Positions 21,159-32,590 of a DNA stretch of 64,000 nucleotides are shown one piece after another (within the stretch, counting starts at the first letter, position 1; every line of letters starts with the position of its first letter). The translations under genes were made by a program, and so were the position numbers. The notes beneath the pieces are model-generated. The model did no database searches and was not told the DNA's origin. It saw only the letters and a program-made list of their open reading frames with translations. Source of the DNA: Corydoras sp. C115 (taxonomy: Eukaryota; Chordata; Actinopteri; Siluriformes; Callichthyidae); assembly GCA_019802505.1 (NCBI GenBank), contig JAFMOC010000023.1, positions 3,761,501 through 3,825,500 on the forward strand, in the 5' to 3' direction.

Positions 21159-21935
21159 TATTAATTAAATAAGTAATATTTAAATATTAATTAAATGCCG
21201 TGCTTTATTATTGCCTAACTGCCTAACTGCCTTCCTTGTCTGTTTCTTTTGAGGTGTGACCGGCTTACTGGAGATCTTCATCCATGGCTCTGCTGACGAA
21301 TACTGGATGGAACCTGAATATTAATTGGACTGGCGGTCCTGCAGGACCCCTTAATGGACTCACAGATAGTTTTCCAGTTGTTAGAGTTTTTCCATTTGTT
21401 AAATATCTGTACATGGCTGTCCTACACTGATGTTGCTGCCTGACTGCTCAAGGAGGATGAGTCCGCCACTGAGTTCTTCCTTAAATAACAACATAAAAGG
21501 GAGTTTTTTTCTTGCCACTGTCGCTTCGGCTTGCTCTTTGGGGGTTTAAAGGCTTTTCATTCTGTAAAGCTGCTTTGTGACAATGTACTGTTGTAAAATG
21601 CGCTCTATAAATAAATTACTTGAACTTAAATAAATTACTTGAACTGTTTTTCATTTTATTTTGTTATTTTCGTTAAGTGCTTCGCATTTAGTTAATTAAT
21701 TTGTTATTGTCATTGGTTGCTTTTGGTTTATCACAGGGTCTGGTTATATTTATATACTTCCGTTTCCGTCTCATCTTCAGAGCGGTATTGTTTTAGTTGT
21801 CACGCGGTGCCCGTGTTTACATTCGTGGTTTTGTTTGGGATTCGACTCATGAAAGTTGACTTACTTACCCGTGCCTCCTGGGTTCATTTAGCGCTACGGC
21901 GCATCACCTTGCTCTTGTGGCAGCGTTCGTAACAG

Positions 21936-21946
21936 AATGCCGGTCT
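21936..21946 (+). other. Primer-binding site of element B, predicted self-priming
   Basis: AATGCCGGTCT, one base inside the 5' LTR, is the exact reverse complement of AGACCGGCATT at 22,761-22,771 in the 3' LTR. The 5' LTR copy (21,779-21,789) now differs at two positions. Confidence 0.65.
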
Positions 21947-22242
21947 CAAATGGATTTGAATCCAGGAGCGATACGCGGTACGTTTTTCTTTTCTTTTTCA
22001 TACCGGCTGCAGCCGCCGCGCTGCTTGGCTTCGGTGCCAGCCCTGCCTATTATCTTTTTTTCCGTCCACCCACTCTCTCCTCCACAAACTCAGTCTGAAC
22101 CGTTTGTACTCCACGGTCTCACGTTGAGTCACTCGGTTTCTAGGTTCTGTGAGTCGGCTCCGCAGCACATCGAGCCCCCCGGGGTTGTTGAGGCCGGTTA
22201 TCCATCCCTTTTTCTTTGTTTTTTCATTTTTTCTACCCCGTC

Positions 22243-22584
22243 ATGTCTAACCCGTGGTGGTGGGACGAGGAGATCGTTTCTCGGCAAGAGGTGAAATTGG
22301 ACGGTTCTGAGGAGTGTCTTGACTCGTGTGCCGACTCCGATGATGAACCGTTCGACCGCTTCCTGAAGGGACACTTTCTCCCGCCCCACATCCTACTAAA
22401 TTCCATTAATTTGTGGTCCAAGTCCTGCTCCAGCTCCCAAAAGCCCTCAGAACCCACTTGTTATGCCAGCACCCGCGCCGTCGCATTCGCTCGCCGGGGT
22501 CAACATCTTACCCCACTGGTACTGACCGTCATCCCGCAGGGCCCAGGGCCCCCCGTTGTCCTCTCCGCCGTCTGCTCTCCCTAG
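22243..22584 (+). CDS. Short acidic ORF of element B
   Basis: 113 codons from ATG 22,243. The N-terminus has three adjacent Trp (MSNPWWWDEE), then an acidic stretch (CADSDDEPFD) and GHFLPPHILLNSINLW. The motif G-H-x-L-P then L-L-N-S and W three residues later also occurs in the 688-codon ORF at 56,186. After the motif the sequence is Ser/Pro-rich and ends inside the polypurine tract. Function unknown; no Gag, protease or RT signature. Confidence 0.55.
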   Translation: MSNPWWWDEEIVSRQEVKLDGSEECLDSCADSDDEPFDRFLKGHFLPPHILLNSINLWSKSCSSSQKPSEPTCYASTRAVAFARRGQHLTPLVLTVIPQGPGPPVVLSAVCSP

Positions 22585-22797
22585 GGGGGGGGGGGGGTAA
22601 TGTAAGGAGTGCTAGGCCCTCCTCACCTGTTTTTTGTTTTATTTAGTTATTTTTGTTAAGTGTTTCTCATTTAGTTAATTAATTTGTTATTTTCATCGTT
22701 GCTTTTGGCTTATCACCGGGTCTGGGTTATGTTATATACTTCCGTTTCTGTCTCGTCTTCAGACCGGCATTGTTTTAGTTGTCACACAGTGCCCTTG

Positions 22798-23110
22798 CAC
22801 CAAAATAACATTCTGCATCAATGGTACCTAAAAATGGATAGGGATAACCAAAATCATGAATACATGAAATGATGAACTCCTATTCCATGACAGATGCAGG
22901 TTATTGCATGTTTATTGGTGATTGACTGGATTGTTTCTTTGGCATGCAGATTCCTGCATTTTACATGTTAAATGCAAATTGTGGAACCATTCAATAAAGT
23001 TAATGTATTTTTAATCATTTTATTTATAATCTCTTATGTCATGTATATTTCAGTAGACTTAAAGCGGAATAAAAATTTAAAGTGTATTGTATTCGCTACA
23101 GTGCAATAGA
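22798..23110. other. No gene recognised
   Basis: AT-rich unique-looking sequence between two LTR elements. Confidence 0.5.
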
Positions 23111-23115
23111 CCTGG

Positions 23116-23544
23116 TGTCAGGGAGAGCGCGCGTCGTCCGTCCAACGGAGGCGCTACGCGGTGCTATGCAGGGGTGAGGTGCACGCAGTGAGAAAGAGCA
23201 AGCCAGGCGACCAGGTAAGCAAACGGAAGTTTTAATATATAAATAGTGGAACTGAAAATCCAAAACACGGGCGAAACGTGCAAAAAAATAAAACATAAAC
23301 AAAACAAACAAACCAAAAGGAAAAGCGACCGAGAACGTCGTACACACAAGAACACAAGTGACAACAGTAATGCTGGCCTGCTGACTCAGGGAGCATGTGC
23401 TTAAGTGTAGTCAGCAGGCCGCATGTGACTAGATAGGACCCAATCCCAGGTCTCGGGGATGGGCCCTACCTATGGGAACCCCGAACGGCCAAAACCCGAA
23501 GTCAGAAATCAGGGGGGAGTGGCCTAGCACTCCCAAACCTGACA
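23116..23544 (-). mobile_element. Solo LTR, 429 bp
   Basis: On the - strand it starts TGTCAGGTTTGGGAGT and ends CTCCCTGACA. Flanks CCTGG and CCTGC are a near-perfect target duplication. It is related to the LTRs at 39,279-39,706 and 39,870-40,190. A copy of AGGCCAGCATT, the predicted R start of that family, is present. Confidence 0.8.
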
Positions 23545-23790
23545 CCTGCAGGTTTTTCTTTCTCAAAAGGACATGCTACACTTTTGAATTCTAATTAATA
23601 AAACATGTTTACTCTCTCATGTAAAGCTCTTCTGCCAAAAGTAAATGCCTTAAAGATTTCCTTCATGTGGAATAATGGTGAAGGTGTGTTTAGCATGTTT
23701 TTGTCTCCTTTCCTTTTACTTTTGAATGGGTTTTAATTTAGGCTCCTTCACAGTATTTAGGCTAATGCTTTCCATTTTTTACTTTCTATT
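23545..23790 (+). repeat. Dispersed or duplicated segment, copy 1
   Basis: From TCAAAAGGACATGCTACACT through AATTCTAATTAATAAAACATG to AGGCTAATGC this matches 27,121-27,330 closely. The first copy is cut on its left by the solo LTR. Confidence 0.8.
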
Positions 23791-24132
23791 TTTTTTCAAC
23801 TTTTATTATTATTTTTTAAATTAAACTATTTTATTCATTAGCATCCTCTGTTTCAGGAACTTGATTGTTGAACCTGGATCCCCAGTGCTGGAAATATAAG
23901 GTCAGAATGTTCATCTTTTGAAGAGTTGACTATGCACTTGGACTTATTAAAAGAGAGTGCTGTCAAATATTTATGATGAAAATGTGTTTAAGATAAAAGA
24001 TAACCCTCTAATAGGGAAGGCTTGAATAAATGTGTTAAGGTGTATGGTGGTGTTGTGTAATATTTCTTGCTAACAGATCAGGTGTAACATGCAGTTGTGT
24101 TATGTGTGATCACGTGGTGTGGGTGTGTTTAG

Positions 24133-24599
24133 TGTCACGCCTCGTAATTGTGTTCACCTGGGTGCAATCACGTTCTCTATTTTAGGCACGCCGTCCCGTC
24201 TCTCGTCGCCAAAAGGTCTTGTGTTCCTTGTGTCACGCCACGTCCTCTTTGGCTCCTGTCCACGTCACGCCTCGTCTCGCTACGCCTCGCTACATCTGCC
24301 TCATATGTTTTGTGTTTTGCTTTGTACTTGCCCTGTCCTGTGTTTGTGTGTGCAGCTCTGTGTACCGCTGCGATACCTGCCCAAGTCTCACTACAATCTG
24401 TTGGAGCCTGCGGTTTGGAACACGGCCGCTGACGTCAACACGCGCTGCTGCAACGTCACCGCCAGCTCAGCGTTCCGTGATTTCCGCCAGCGTTTGTACA
24501 CTACCACGCGCCGCTCCACGATTGTTGTGAGATAATAAACTTTGTTGACTGTACCTCCGCTCCAGACTGTTCGTTCCAAGTAGTCTATTGACCGTCACA
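24133..24599 (+). mobile_element. Probable solo LTR, 467 bp
   Basis: Starts TGTCACGCCTCG, ends GACCGTCACA, has an AATAAA polyadenylation signal near 24,534 and a GC-rich middle. No target duplication is visible, so the ends are estimates. ORFs inside it (for example 24,119-24,535) are not taken as genes. Confidence 0.6.
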
Positions 24600-24829
24600 C
24601 AGTTGCACTGTTTTACTTGTGCCAAAATACTTTTAGTCATATATCACCCAAAATGTTGGGTACATTTACTAATATTTAGCATTCTGGCACAATTTGCAAA
24701 AAGAGAGGATTGCGAACTAAACCGAAACCGGCAGGAAGAAGAGGAAACAAATCATCAGGAAGAATGGGCTAAAACAGAAGTAATGTGGAAAAATAATTAA
24801 GCATGTAATAAATATAAAAACACTAAGCA
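24600..24829. other. No gene recognised
   Basis: A short open stretch (REDCELNRNRQEEEE, then EEWAKTEVMWKNN) ends at 24,800. It is acidic and basic in blocks but has no clear splice sites. Confidence 0.35.
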
Positions 24830-25260
24830 GTTATTTGTGGAAGTGATCTGTTTTGGGAAGTTTATCAAAGATGCTTACAGCATTACAGACAGATTTGGGA
24901 AGATCATTCCACCATTTATCTGTGGTAAAAGATATGGAGTGAAATTTGGCACCACGGTGAGGTTGAAGCACCAGGCGACGTTCATTACTAAAGTGAATTA
25001 GTTGAAATGTATTTTGGAAATATGGAACAAAGGTAAGAGGGGGCAGATCCAGAGATTGTCCTGAGGACCAAAGTCAGTGCCTTATACTGAATGAGAGCAG
25101 CTATATGGTATATAGCCAAAAGAGGGCGATGAGTAGTGGAGTAACATGAGTTTGCTTGGACTGGTTGAACACAAGCCAGGCTGCAGTTTTGAATCAGCTA
25201 TTGTGCAAGCTGCAAGAGAGACTGGCAAGCAATGCATTGCTGTTCAGTTAAGACCAAAAA
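24830..25260 (-). mobile_element. LINE-derived relic
   Basis: The stretch around 25,150-25,210 (GGACTGGTTGAACACAAGCC, GGCTGCAG, TTTTGAAT) matches the 3' region of the LINE at 1,930-1,990. The rest is decayed. Confidence 0.5.
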
Positions 25261-25999
25261 GTGTTAGAAGGTAGCAGCAGTAAAAAACAAGCAAAATATA
25301 AACAAAATATAACTATATTGTGAAAAAAATTACTTTATTCTAAATTAATTCTGCTTGTGAAGTAGAAAATGGGAAATTTATCCATAGTATTAATTAATTA
25401 CCACTAATTAGTTTATTAATTGGTAAATTTTTTAACTGATGTGTTGTCGACGATGAACAATTGTGCAAGGTTTCAGCTTAATCAGATAACGGGAAGTGTT
25501 TGAAATAGCATTTGCAAACTTTTTACCAGACACACAAACAGATGATGATAATATAGGGGTGGTAATAATAATTAAAAAGCTTATAAGAGTAGACTGACAT
25601 GAGCTTGTAAGGGTTGGCATAAGCTTAAAAAGGTGTCAGGGGCCTGATTTAACAATTTAATGCTGTAGCAATGGACATCGGGAAATATGCTGAAGCTAAA
25701 TGCCAGTACCTGACATATTGATGTTATTCACTGAAAACATGAGGCTGCAGCTATATGCCATTTGTATGTCACTTTGGATAAAAGCATCTGCTAAATGACT
25801 AAATGTTAATGAAAATCTAAATGTAATAATTTATAATGGAGACCAAGCCCACATTAGCTAGATGTAAATGGTGGTGGAGGACGCTTACAGGGGGCTAGGT
25901 AGTGGATATTATTAGTCATATTAGTAAATTAGTGTCATGACAGAAGTAAAGTTGACATGTGACTAATTTGGTGATAAAATAAAAAAAGCATTCATTCAT
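25261..25999. other. No gene; one short fish repeat end
   Basis: At 25,767-25,806 a fragment (CACTTTGGATAAAAGCATCT, then GCTAAATGACTAAATG) is the common end of a fish interspersed repeat. A related piece lies on the opposite strand near 28,800. Otherwise nothing. Confidence 0.45.
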
Positions 26000-26118
26000 T
26001 ATCTTTCATTGAAATACTGTACTAGGTTAAGGAACTTCCCCATGCACATCCAGGGGAGAATGCTTCAGGCGTTGGGCAGATACATCCAGAACAAGGAGAC
26101 AAACTATCGTTGGGCACA

Positions 26119-26152
<34 letters not shown>

Positions 26153-26300
26153 TTAGAGCGTTCAATTTACCTTGAATCCATGTTTTTTTTTTACTGTGGG
26201 TTGAAACCAGAGAACCTGGTGGAAACCCACTCAGACACTTTGAGAACATAGAAACTCCACCCAGCTGGTGAACATGCTAACCACTAAGCCACAGTGCAGC
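26000..26300 (-). mobile_element. V-SINE-like SINE, copy 3, with (CA)n
   Basis: Decayed copy with CCCATGCACATCCAGGGGAG, a (CA)n run at 26,110-26,149, and the tRNA-like head CACTGTGGCTTAGTGGTTAG on the - strand. Confidence 0.75.
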
Positions 26301-27120
26301 TCTAAATTGAGAACTGTTAAAATTCAAACTGTAGCTTTCATGAATTACTTTATCGCCCTCTACTGCACTTTGTTCCCGTGTTTTTGTCGCAGTCTGGTAA
26401 TTCTTTGTAATCCGGTTCAGCTGTGTGTTAATTGTTTAATTAGTTCTATTTACTGATAAATCCATTCAGTCTGGTTCAGCAGTGATTACAGTTATGTGAT
26501 ATATGTTATGTACATTATATGTCTAAAAACACCTTGGAACTCCTTGATTTTGTTATGTTATGTGGCGGTCGTGTGGCGTGCTACATCTGTTTTCCCTCGG
26601 TGTCATCTGTATTGAATACTATTTCTCCTACAGACTTCAGCAATGGACTCAGTCCTTCCAAGCTTTGGCTGTTCATAAAAGTAACAATGTTAAAGTAAAT
26701 AGTATTAACATTATCTTGCAAGTTTACTCGGACATGCATTTTATTCTACATGTGGTTACTTTTCCTTCACAACTTTTTGCAATTACAATAGATTTCACTT
26801 TTCCGTACAAGTATCTGATCTAATTTGTGAGGTTAGACAAGAGAACCTTGTTCGCAATCATAGTCCTAGTATTCCTTCAAAGTTTTGTTAGGAGGTAAAC
26901 CCTATTAAGGGTTACATTTGAGACCTTTACCAGGTTTTTCAACACCAAACTCATCCAGCAATGCCTTTATGAAGAAAAACAAGAGCTATTTGCATTTTCT
27001 AGAATCACACAGGTTATGCATTTACAACTGAAATGTTTTTTTACTCTCTTTTAAACCATTTTTTTTTCAATATATAAATCTTATAAAAGAAAAATATAAC
27101 ATCTCTACATTGCAATGGAC
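26301..27120. other. No gene recognised
   Basis: AT-rich sequence with short ORFs up to 87 codons and no domain or splice structure I can defend. Confidence 0.5.
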
Positions 27121-27330
27121 ATAGCAATGTTTTTTTTTCCTCAAAAGGACATGCTACACTTCTGAATTCTAATTAATAAAACATGCTCACTCTAAAAAGC
27201 TCCTGTAAAGCTCTTCTGCTAAAAGTAAATGCCTCAAAGATTTCTTTCATATAAAATAATCAAGGTGTGTTCAGTATCATTTAGGCTTCCTTCTCTTCTA
27301 CTTTTTAGGCTAATACATTTCAAATGTATT
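27121..27330 (+). repeat. Dispersed or duplicated segment, copy 2
   Basis: Second copy of the segment at 23,545-23,790, about 85-90% alike by eye. Confidence 0.8.
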
Positions 27331-27340
27331 ACTTTATGTT

Positions 27341-27341
<1 letters not shown>

Positions 27342-27421
<80 letters not shown>
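27342..27421. repeat. (A)n(TA)n tract
   Basis: About 30 A followed by about 25 TA units. Confidence 0.95.
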
Positions 27422-27425
<4 letters not shown>

Positions 27426-27437
27426 ATTTTTTTATAG

Positions 27438-27775
27438 AATCGAGGTGGCACTGTGGCTTAGTGGTTAGTGCATTCACCTCTTAGTGCTGGGGATCCAGAT
27501 TAGAATCCCAATCTTGGTGAAGTTTCCATGTTCTGCTAACTGCGTGGGTTTCCTTTGGGTTCTCCGGTTTCCTCTCATAGTACAAAAACATGGATTCAAG
27601 GTAAATTAAAAATAAATTGAATGCTCTAAATGGTCCCATATAGTTTGTGTGTGTGTCTTTGTGGGGTGCCCTGTCCTGGGTGTATCTGCCCAGCTCCCGA
27701 AACGTTCTCCCTTGGATGGGAATGTGGAACCTCCTCAACCCTATTAAGAGGAAAAATGAATGAATGATGAATAAA
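27438..27775 (+). mobile_element. V-SINE-like SINE, copy 4
   Basis: Head GGTGGCACTGTGGCTTAGTG, central part and GAATGAATGATGAAT tail all present. Confidence 0.85.
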
Positions 27776-29269
27776 TCATGGACATGTAGACTAGTTTCTC
27801 TTTCTATTGCTCTGCACAAACAGAAAACTAATACAAACAAGCCAAGATGCATTACATCACCTGCTTCCTGTTAACTTTCGTTCATTTAAAACACTGTGAG
27901 ATCTGATCCATTTAATTTTAAATGTTTTTTTATTTAGTTATGATGTTTTAGAAATAATATATCATGAAGTTAAAATTATGAAGATTTACAAGGAACATGA
28001 AGTTAATACAACTACTTACATGAATGTGATAATATCTTGCATTCTGGTGTTGCACAGTATATAAAACATTGTCTTGGTAGATGTTTCAACAAACTGCATC
28101 TCATGCATAAAGGTCCATGTGGGGATTCTAAAAGAAGGAGAAAAGCCAGAGTCTGAAAATGACCACTCCATACCCTGCATCATCTTGCATGAATATTTCA
28201 AAGCCCTGTCTACACAATACACTAAAATCTCAGGTTCTTTTAATATTTGCTTAAAAAATTCATGTCATAAAATCTTGGAGCCTTTTGCTTCCTGCAGAGT
28301 GATGCTCCGATTGGACGTAAAAGCAGGACAAGCAGGAAAAGTTAAAAGTTAAGAGAGAAATGCATCTTGTGTCAAATCATAGACTTTGTGTGTGTGTGTG
28401 TATGAGAGAGAGAGCAAAACAGAGAGAGAGAGAGAGAGAGAGCCAGAGAGAGATGGATAAAGATAAAGAACAAAAATTGGAAAAATGAGTAGGAGTATAA
28501 CAAAAACTATATCATTTGATATGAAAAATATAAATTTCTGATTTATATAAATATAAATAAATGATCTCATATGTCTAAAAAATATTTTCAAATTTCCTTT
28601 TTCCTTTTGGAAACTAATGTAAAAATTTGTTAAATAAAAAAAATTTGTTAATAAACATGCTTAATTAACTGTTAATAAACAGTTTAAAGTTTTTTAAAGC
28701 AAATTTATAAATGTAAAAATTATATTATTTTTACAGCATAAAAAGCTTTTTGAAATCAGAAACAGTTATAAACTATACAGAGGTCAGGAAATGTTTAGTA
28801 AATGTTTAGCAGACGCTTTTATCCAAAGCAGCTTGATGGTTGGGGTCAGAGCACAGGGTTGGCCTGTCTATTTAACTTGTAAAAGTGAAAGAATACTGAA
28901 ATCACCAGCGAAAAGCCTTTTAGGCACAAGGAGAACATAACGATTTACAGAAAGGATTTTTTTTTTAGGATTTTTAAACCCTAGTCAGCCTTATTACCTT
29001 GTAACCAAATATTTTGTAACCTTTTAACAGCTAGTCAACTCACTTGACATGACATGCTTCTGTTTAGTCTCACATGAGGGTTGGATTTCTGTCTTTAAAA
29101 AGTGTTAGAATAAACGCTAAGAAATTTAGATATAATTTCACTCTGTTTTTCTCTAGGGGGGATACTCAACAACTCAAAAGCTGAAGCTGACTGGTTGGCA
29201 CTGAACAGATTAATCAAAAATCAAACCCAAAAATTTTGATCTAAAATGCTAACCACCTTAGAACTAACA
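27776..29269. other. No gene recognised; (GA)n at 28,403-28,442
   Basis: Contains a GA microsatellite and, near 28,800, a fragment TTTAGCAGACGCTTTTATCC typical of a fish interspersed repeat. A 68-codon - strand ORF at 28,016-28,222 has no recognisable family. Confidence 0.5.
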
Positions 29270-29634
29270 TTCATTCATTCATTATCTTCTGCTTTATCCT
29301 ATATTAGGGTCGCGGGGGGGTTCCCCATGCCCATCCAGGGGAGAACGTTTCAGGCACTGGGCAGATACACCCAGGACAGTGCGCCAATCTATCGCTGGGC
29401 ACACACTCACTCACACTGACAGACACGCACACAAACACACTCTACATGGGGAAATTTGGAGAACTCAATTGACTTGATCCATGTTTTTGGACTGTGGGAG
29501 GAAACCGGAGAACCCGAAGGAAACCCACGCGGACACGAGGAGAACATGGAAACTTCACCCAGATAGGGATTCGAACTGGGAATCCCTAGTGCTGAGAGGC
29601 GAACATGCTAACCACTAAGCCACCGTGCCGCCCT
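29270..29634 (-). mobile_element. V-SINE-like SINE, copy 5
   Basis: Full copy on the - strand, GAAT-type tail at left, head GGCGGCACGGTGGCTTAGTG at right. Flanks GAACTAACATT and GATCTAACATT look like a target duplication with one change. Confidence 0.9.
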
Positions 29635-29854
29635 AGATCTAACATTTGTAACAAAAATTAAGTGCTAAAATAAATGGAATTATAATAACACATATGCTAA
29701 TATGCTGGAAATATTTAACAATGGGGGAAAAAAAAGTCATTAGAAGGGCTTTTTTATTTTTGTTTTATTTTATTATTTTATATTTTTATAATTTATATTA
29801 AAATTTAAATGATCACAGATGTGTTAATATATGCCTAATGACTATTAAGTAATT

Positions 29855-29880
29855 ATTATTATTATTATTATTATTATTAA
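29855..29880. repeat. (ATT)n microsatellite
   Basis: Pure run of ATT triplets. Confidence 0.9.
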
Positions 29881-29897
29881 ATCTCATGATTATAACT

Positions 29898-30205
29898 GGC
29901 GGCACGGTGGCTTAGTGGTTAGCACGTTCGCCTCTCAGTGCTACGGATTCCCAGTTCGAATCTCCATCTGGGTGGAGTTTCCATGTTCTCCCCGTGTCTG
30001 CGTGGGTTTTCTCCCACAGTCCAAAAACATGGATCAAGTCAATTGAATTCTCAAAAATTGCCCCATATAGAGTGTGTCTGTGTGAGTGAGTGTGTGCCCA
30101 GCGATGGATTGGCGCCCTGTCCTGGGTCTATCTGCCCAGCGCGGGTGGGCATGGGGAACCCCACCGCGACCCTAATAGAGGATAAAGTGGGAGATGAATG
30201 AATGA
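29898..30205 (+). mobile_element. V-SINE-like SINE, copy 6
   Basis: Starts GGCGGCACGGTGGCTTAGTG. The 12-base target duplication ATGATTATAACT lies at 29,886-29,897 and 30,206-30,217. Two small internal deletions. Confidence 0.92.
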
Positions 30206-30231
30206 ATGATTATAACTTTGAATCTAATTAT

Positions 30232-30534
30232 CCCTCCATCCATCCATTATCATCCGCTTTATCCTCTACTAGTGTATCCAGGGGAGAACGTTTCGGGCGC
30301 TTGGCAGATACACCCTGTCCTGGGTGTAATCTATCACTGGGCACACACACACACACAAACAAACACAGTCTATATGGGGAAATTTGGAGAATTCAATTGA
30401 CTTGATCCATGTTTTTGGACTGTGGGAGGAAACCGGAGAACCTGGATGAAACCCACATGGACACGTGGAGAACATGGAAACTTCACCCAGATTGGGATTC
30501 AAACTGAGAGGCGAACGTGCTAACCACTAAGACC
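30232..30534 (-). mobile_element. V-SINE-like SINE, copy 7
   Basis: Inverted relative to copy 6 and 26 bases away. Target duplication GAATCTAATTAT at 30,220-30,231 and 30,535-30,546. Its head is truncated. Confidence 0.9.
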
Positions 30535-30629
30535 GAATCTAATTATGAGATTGTATTTTTTCAAGTAATGGAAACATAACAAAACATTATTAATAGCTAG
30601 TGTATATTCAGACGTGATAGAGACTTTGT

Positions 30630-30942
30630 AGTGTGTAGTGGTTAAGTGGTTTTGGACGCAACCAACTCACCGAGGACGCTTATGGTGCCTGATGCTGAGG
30701 GCGGTGATTACAATTTCGCAAACGCTTTTCTTCAGAAAGCAGCGAGCAAGCTGTCGTCCCGTGTTACTTTATATGCACTTTGAAAAAAAGACTAAGTAGT
30801 GAATTGCAAAATGACACAGCTGAACAATGAACAAATGAACAGCTAAGGAGTCTTATTTCAGCGTCACACCTGGCAAATTTTAAAAGCTAAAAGAGACAAG
30901 ACACCAGTGTGCTGCCCGCGACTCCTCTCTGAGACGGAACAG
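30630..30942 (+). promoter_or_regulatory. fam163b: Possible fam163b promoter and non-coding first exon
   Basis: A locally CG-richer, repeat-free stretch has a TATA-like CTTTATATGC near 30,768 and a good donor at 30,942 (GGAACAG/GTAACA). In mammals FAM163 genes have a distant non-coding first exon. Position and strand fit, but there is no direct proof that it splices to 41,370. Confidence 0.3.
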
Positions 30943-31529
30943 GTAACAGTTTGTACATCTGAGTTTGAACTGAAATATGATTCGAATGCTTTCTTAAAAT
31001 ACACACAAATCAGGCTGTTCGGTAACGTTTGTATTTTTTTGCGCGTGAATACGAAACCGCTGAATTAATACACAGTCTGAGTGTGATCAGTAATTTAAGA
31101 AGTGTTTCCATTCGTAACATTATTAGCGGTGTATTTTGATATTGTACTTAATACGTGCGTATTTTACCGCAGCTAATTTCAATCTGTTGTCATGATTGTA
31201 TCCAAGTATTTATTTGTTTTAATGTAAATACTTTTTAATGTAAAAAAAATAGATTTTAGTAATGTCCTTAAAACCTTTAAATGCACAGTAATTAAGACAC
31301 TGCTTCTAAAATCAAACTGGATTCTTCCTTACTGTGCAAATATACATTTTCTTTATTTTTCTAATTATTTATTTAATTCATTATTTTACTTTAGTTACTG
31401 TGCTATTATTATATGTATACTTGGTCAGAAACTGTTTTTATTTTTGTTCAATCTCAGTGTGGCATTTGGTTGTGGAATATGCCATCATACTATAAACATG
31501 AAAAGCATGGTGGGCATCTGGGGGGTTAG
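30943..31529. other. No gene recognised
   Basis: AT-rich sequence, possibly the beginning of the fam163b first intron. Confidence 0.45.
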
Positions 31530-32170
31530 ATAATATAAGATGAGATATGCCTTTATTGGTCCCACAATGGGGAAATTTACACTCTCAGCAGCAAAGTGAT
31601 TGGGAAAGTTAAAAAGATACATCATACTGTATATATCTATTAAGAGAAGTGATTTAAAAAGAAAAAAAATATAATAGGATAGAAATCAGTATATACAAAA
31701 TAAAATAAACTGCTCAATTATGTACATGACATATTATACATAGGTAAGACAATAGAAAAACTCTATAAGACAACCAATTGCACAGCAGAAAAGCATTGCA
31801 CATATGAAGAATGAAGTAGTTAATGCAAAAGACAACAGATTGCAAGGCAACAAAGTATTGCACATGTGATGAATAAAGTAGTTATTGTAAAAAAAATACA
31901 TATTGCCCAGCAATAATGTATTTGTACATATAGTGATTGAATAGTTATTACGTGCTATTGTCAGTTTGGCAGTAATTGGTTATTAAGAGCAGTGCTGATT
32001 GTACAATCTTACTGCAGCAGGAATGAAGGACCTCTTTAACACACTTTGGATGACGCAGCGTGTCACTGAAGGTGCTGTCCAGTGCTGCTTGAGTCTCCTA
32101 CATAGGGTGGGATTCGTTGTCCAAGAGTTTTTTTGCACACTGTTAATGTAAATCACTTCAATGTAAATCA
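31530..32170 (-). mobile_element. Decayed LINE 3' end
   Basis: The - strand ends in the typical junction (ATGCCTTTATTGGTCCCACA on the + strand). At 32,040-32,140 it retains the antisense of an RT C-terminal segment. Confidence 0.6.
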
Positions 32171-32590
32171 GATTGCTACAATATTTATTTTTTTTATATA
32201 TATGTTAGTGTTAAGGGGGGAGTCTGTATATTTTCACGACACTTGGGAGTTTTTTATTTATAATAATATCTGCTATAAATTATTATTTATTGTTATAAAT
32301 ATCAGCTAACCAAATGACACTGGCAATATTGGTAAAATTAAAGATTGAATTAAAGGGTCAAATAATAAGATTCCAAACTGTACAGAGATCATAAAAGATA
32401 CAATGATTTCCGAAAGTTGTTGAGAGCTACATATTGCACACTTGTTGAGAGCTACAACCTGTCACTGTTACTATTTCTATTCAAAACACTTGAATCTGTG
32501 ATCTATGTTGTGATCTGTGACTCCCTGATTTATGGAGCTGTTTAATGTAGAAAATGTTACCAAATATTTGTTACTGGCCTTCATGTAAAG

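Larger units (their letters stand above)
18970..21650 (+). mobile_element. 3' end of an L2-type LINE, split by a Tc1-like element
   Basis: 18,970-19,543 encodes the end of an RT frame (LLLNSDKTEFLIVGPKDK, then GGRAFSYKAPQLWNSLPV and FKNKLKTHLFNL) and the start of a 3'UTR. The 3'UTR resumes at 21,161 and ends with the tail GCTCTATAAATAAATTACTTGAACTT. The 5' part is missing. Related tails lie at 49,235, 50,085 and 61,582. Confidence 0.8.
21638..22797 (+). mobile_element. Non-autonomous LTR retrotransposon, element B
   Basis: Related LTR halves at 21,638-21,934 (5' end missing) and 22,601-22,797 (3' end missing) enclose 666 bp. The interior holds a primer-binding site, a short ORF and a G-rich polypurine tract with TAA (22,583-22,600). 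There is no polymerase. The 5' LTR abuts the LINE tail. Confidence 0.8.

Noticed and set aside
24119..24535. 138-codon ORF
   Set aside because: Three overlapping frames are open here; the segment is best read as a solo LTR with a polyadenylation signal.
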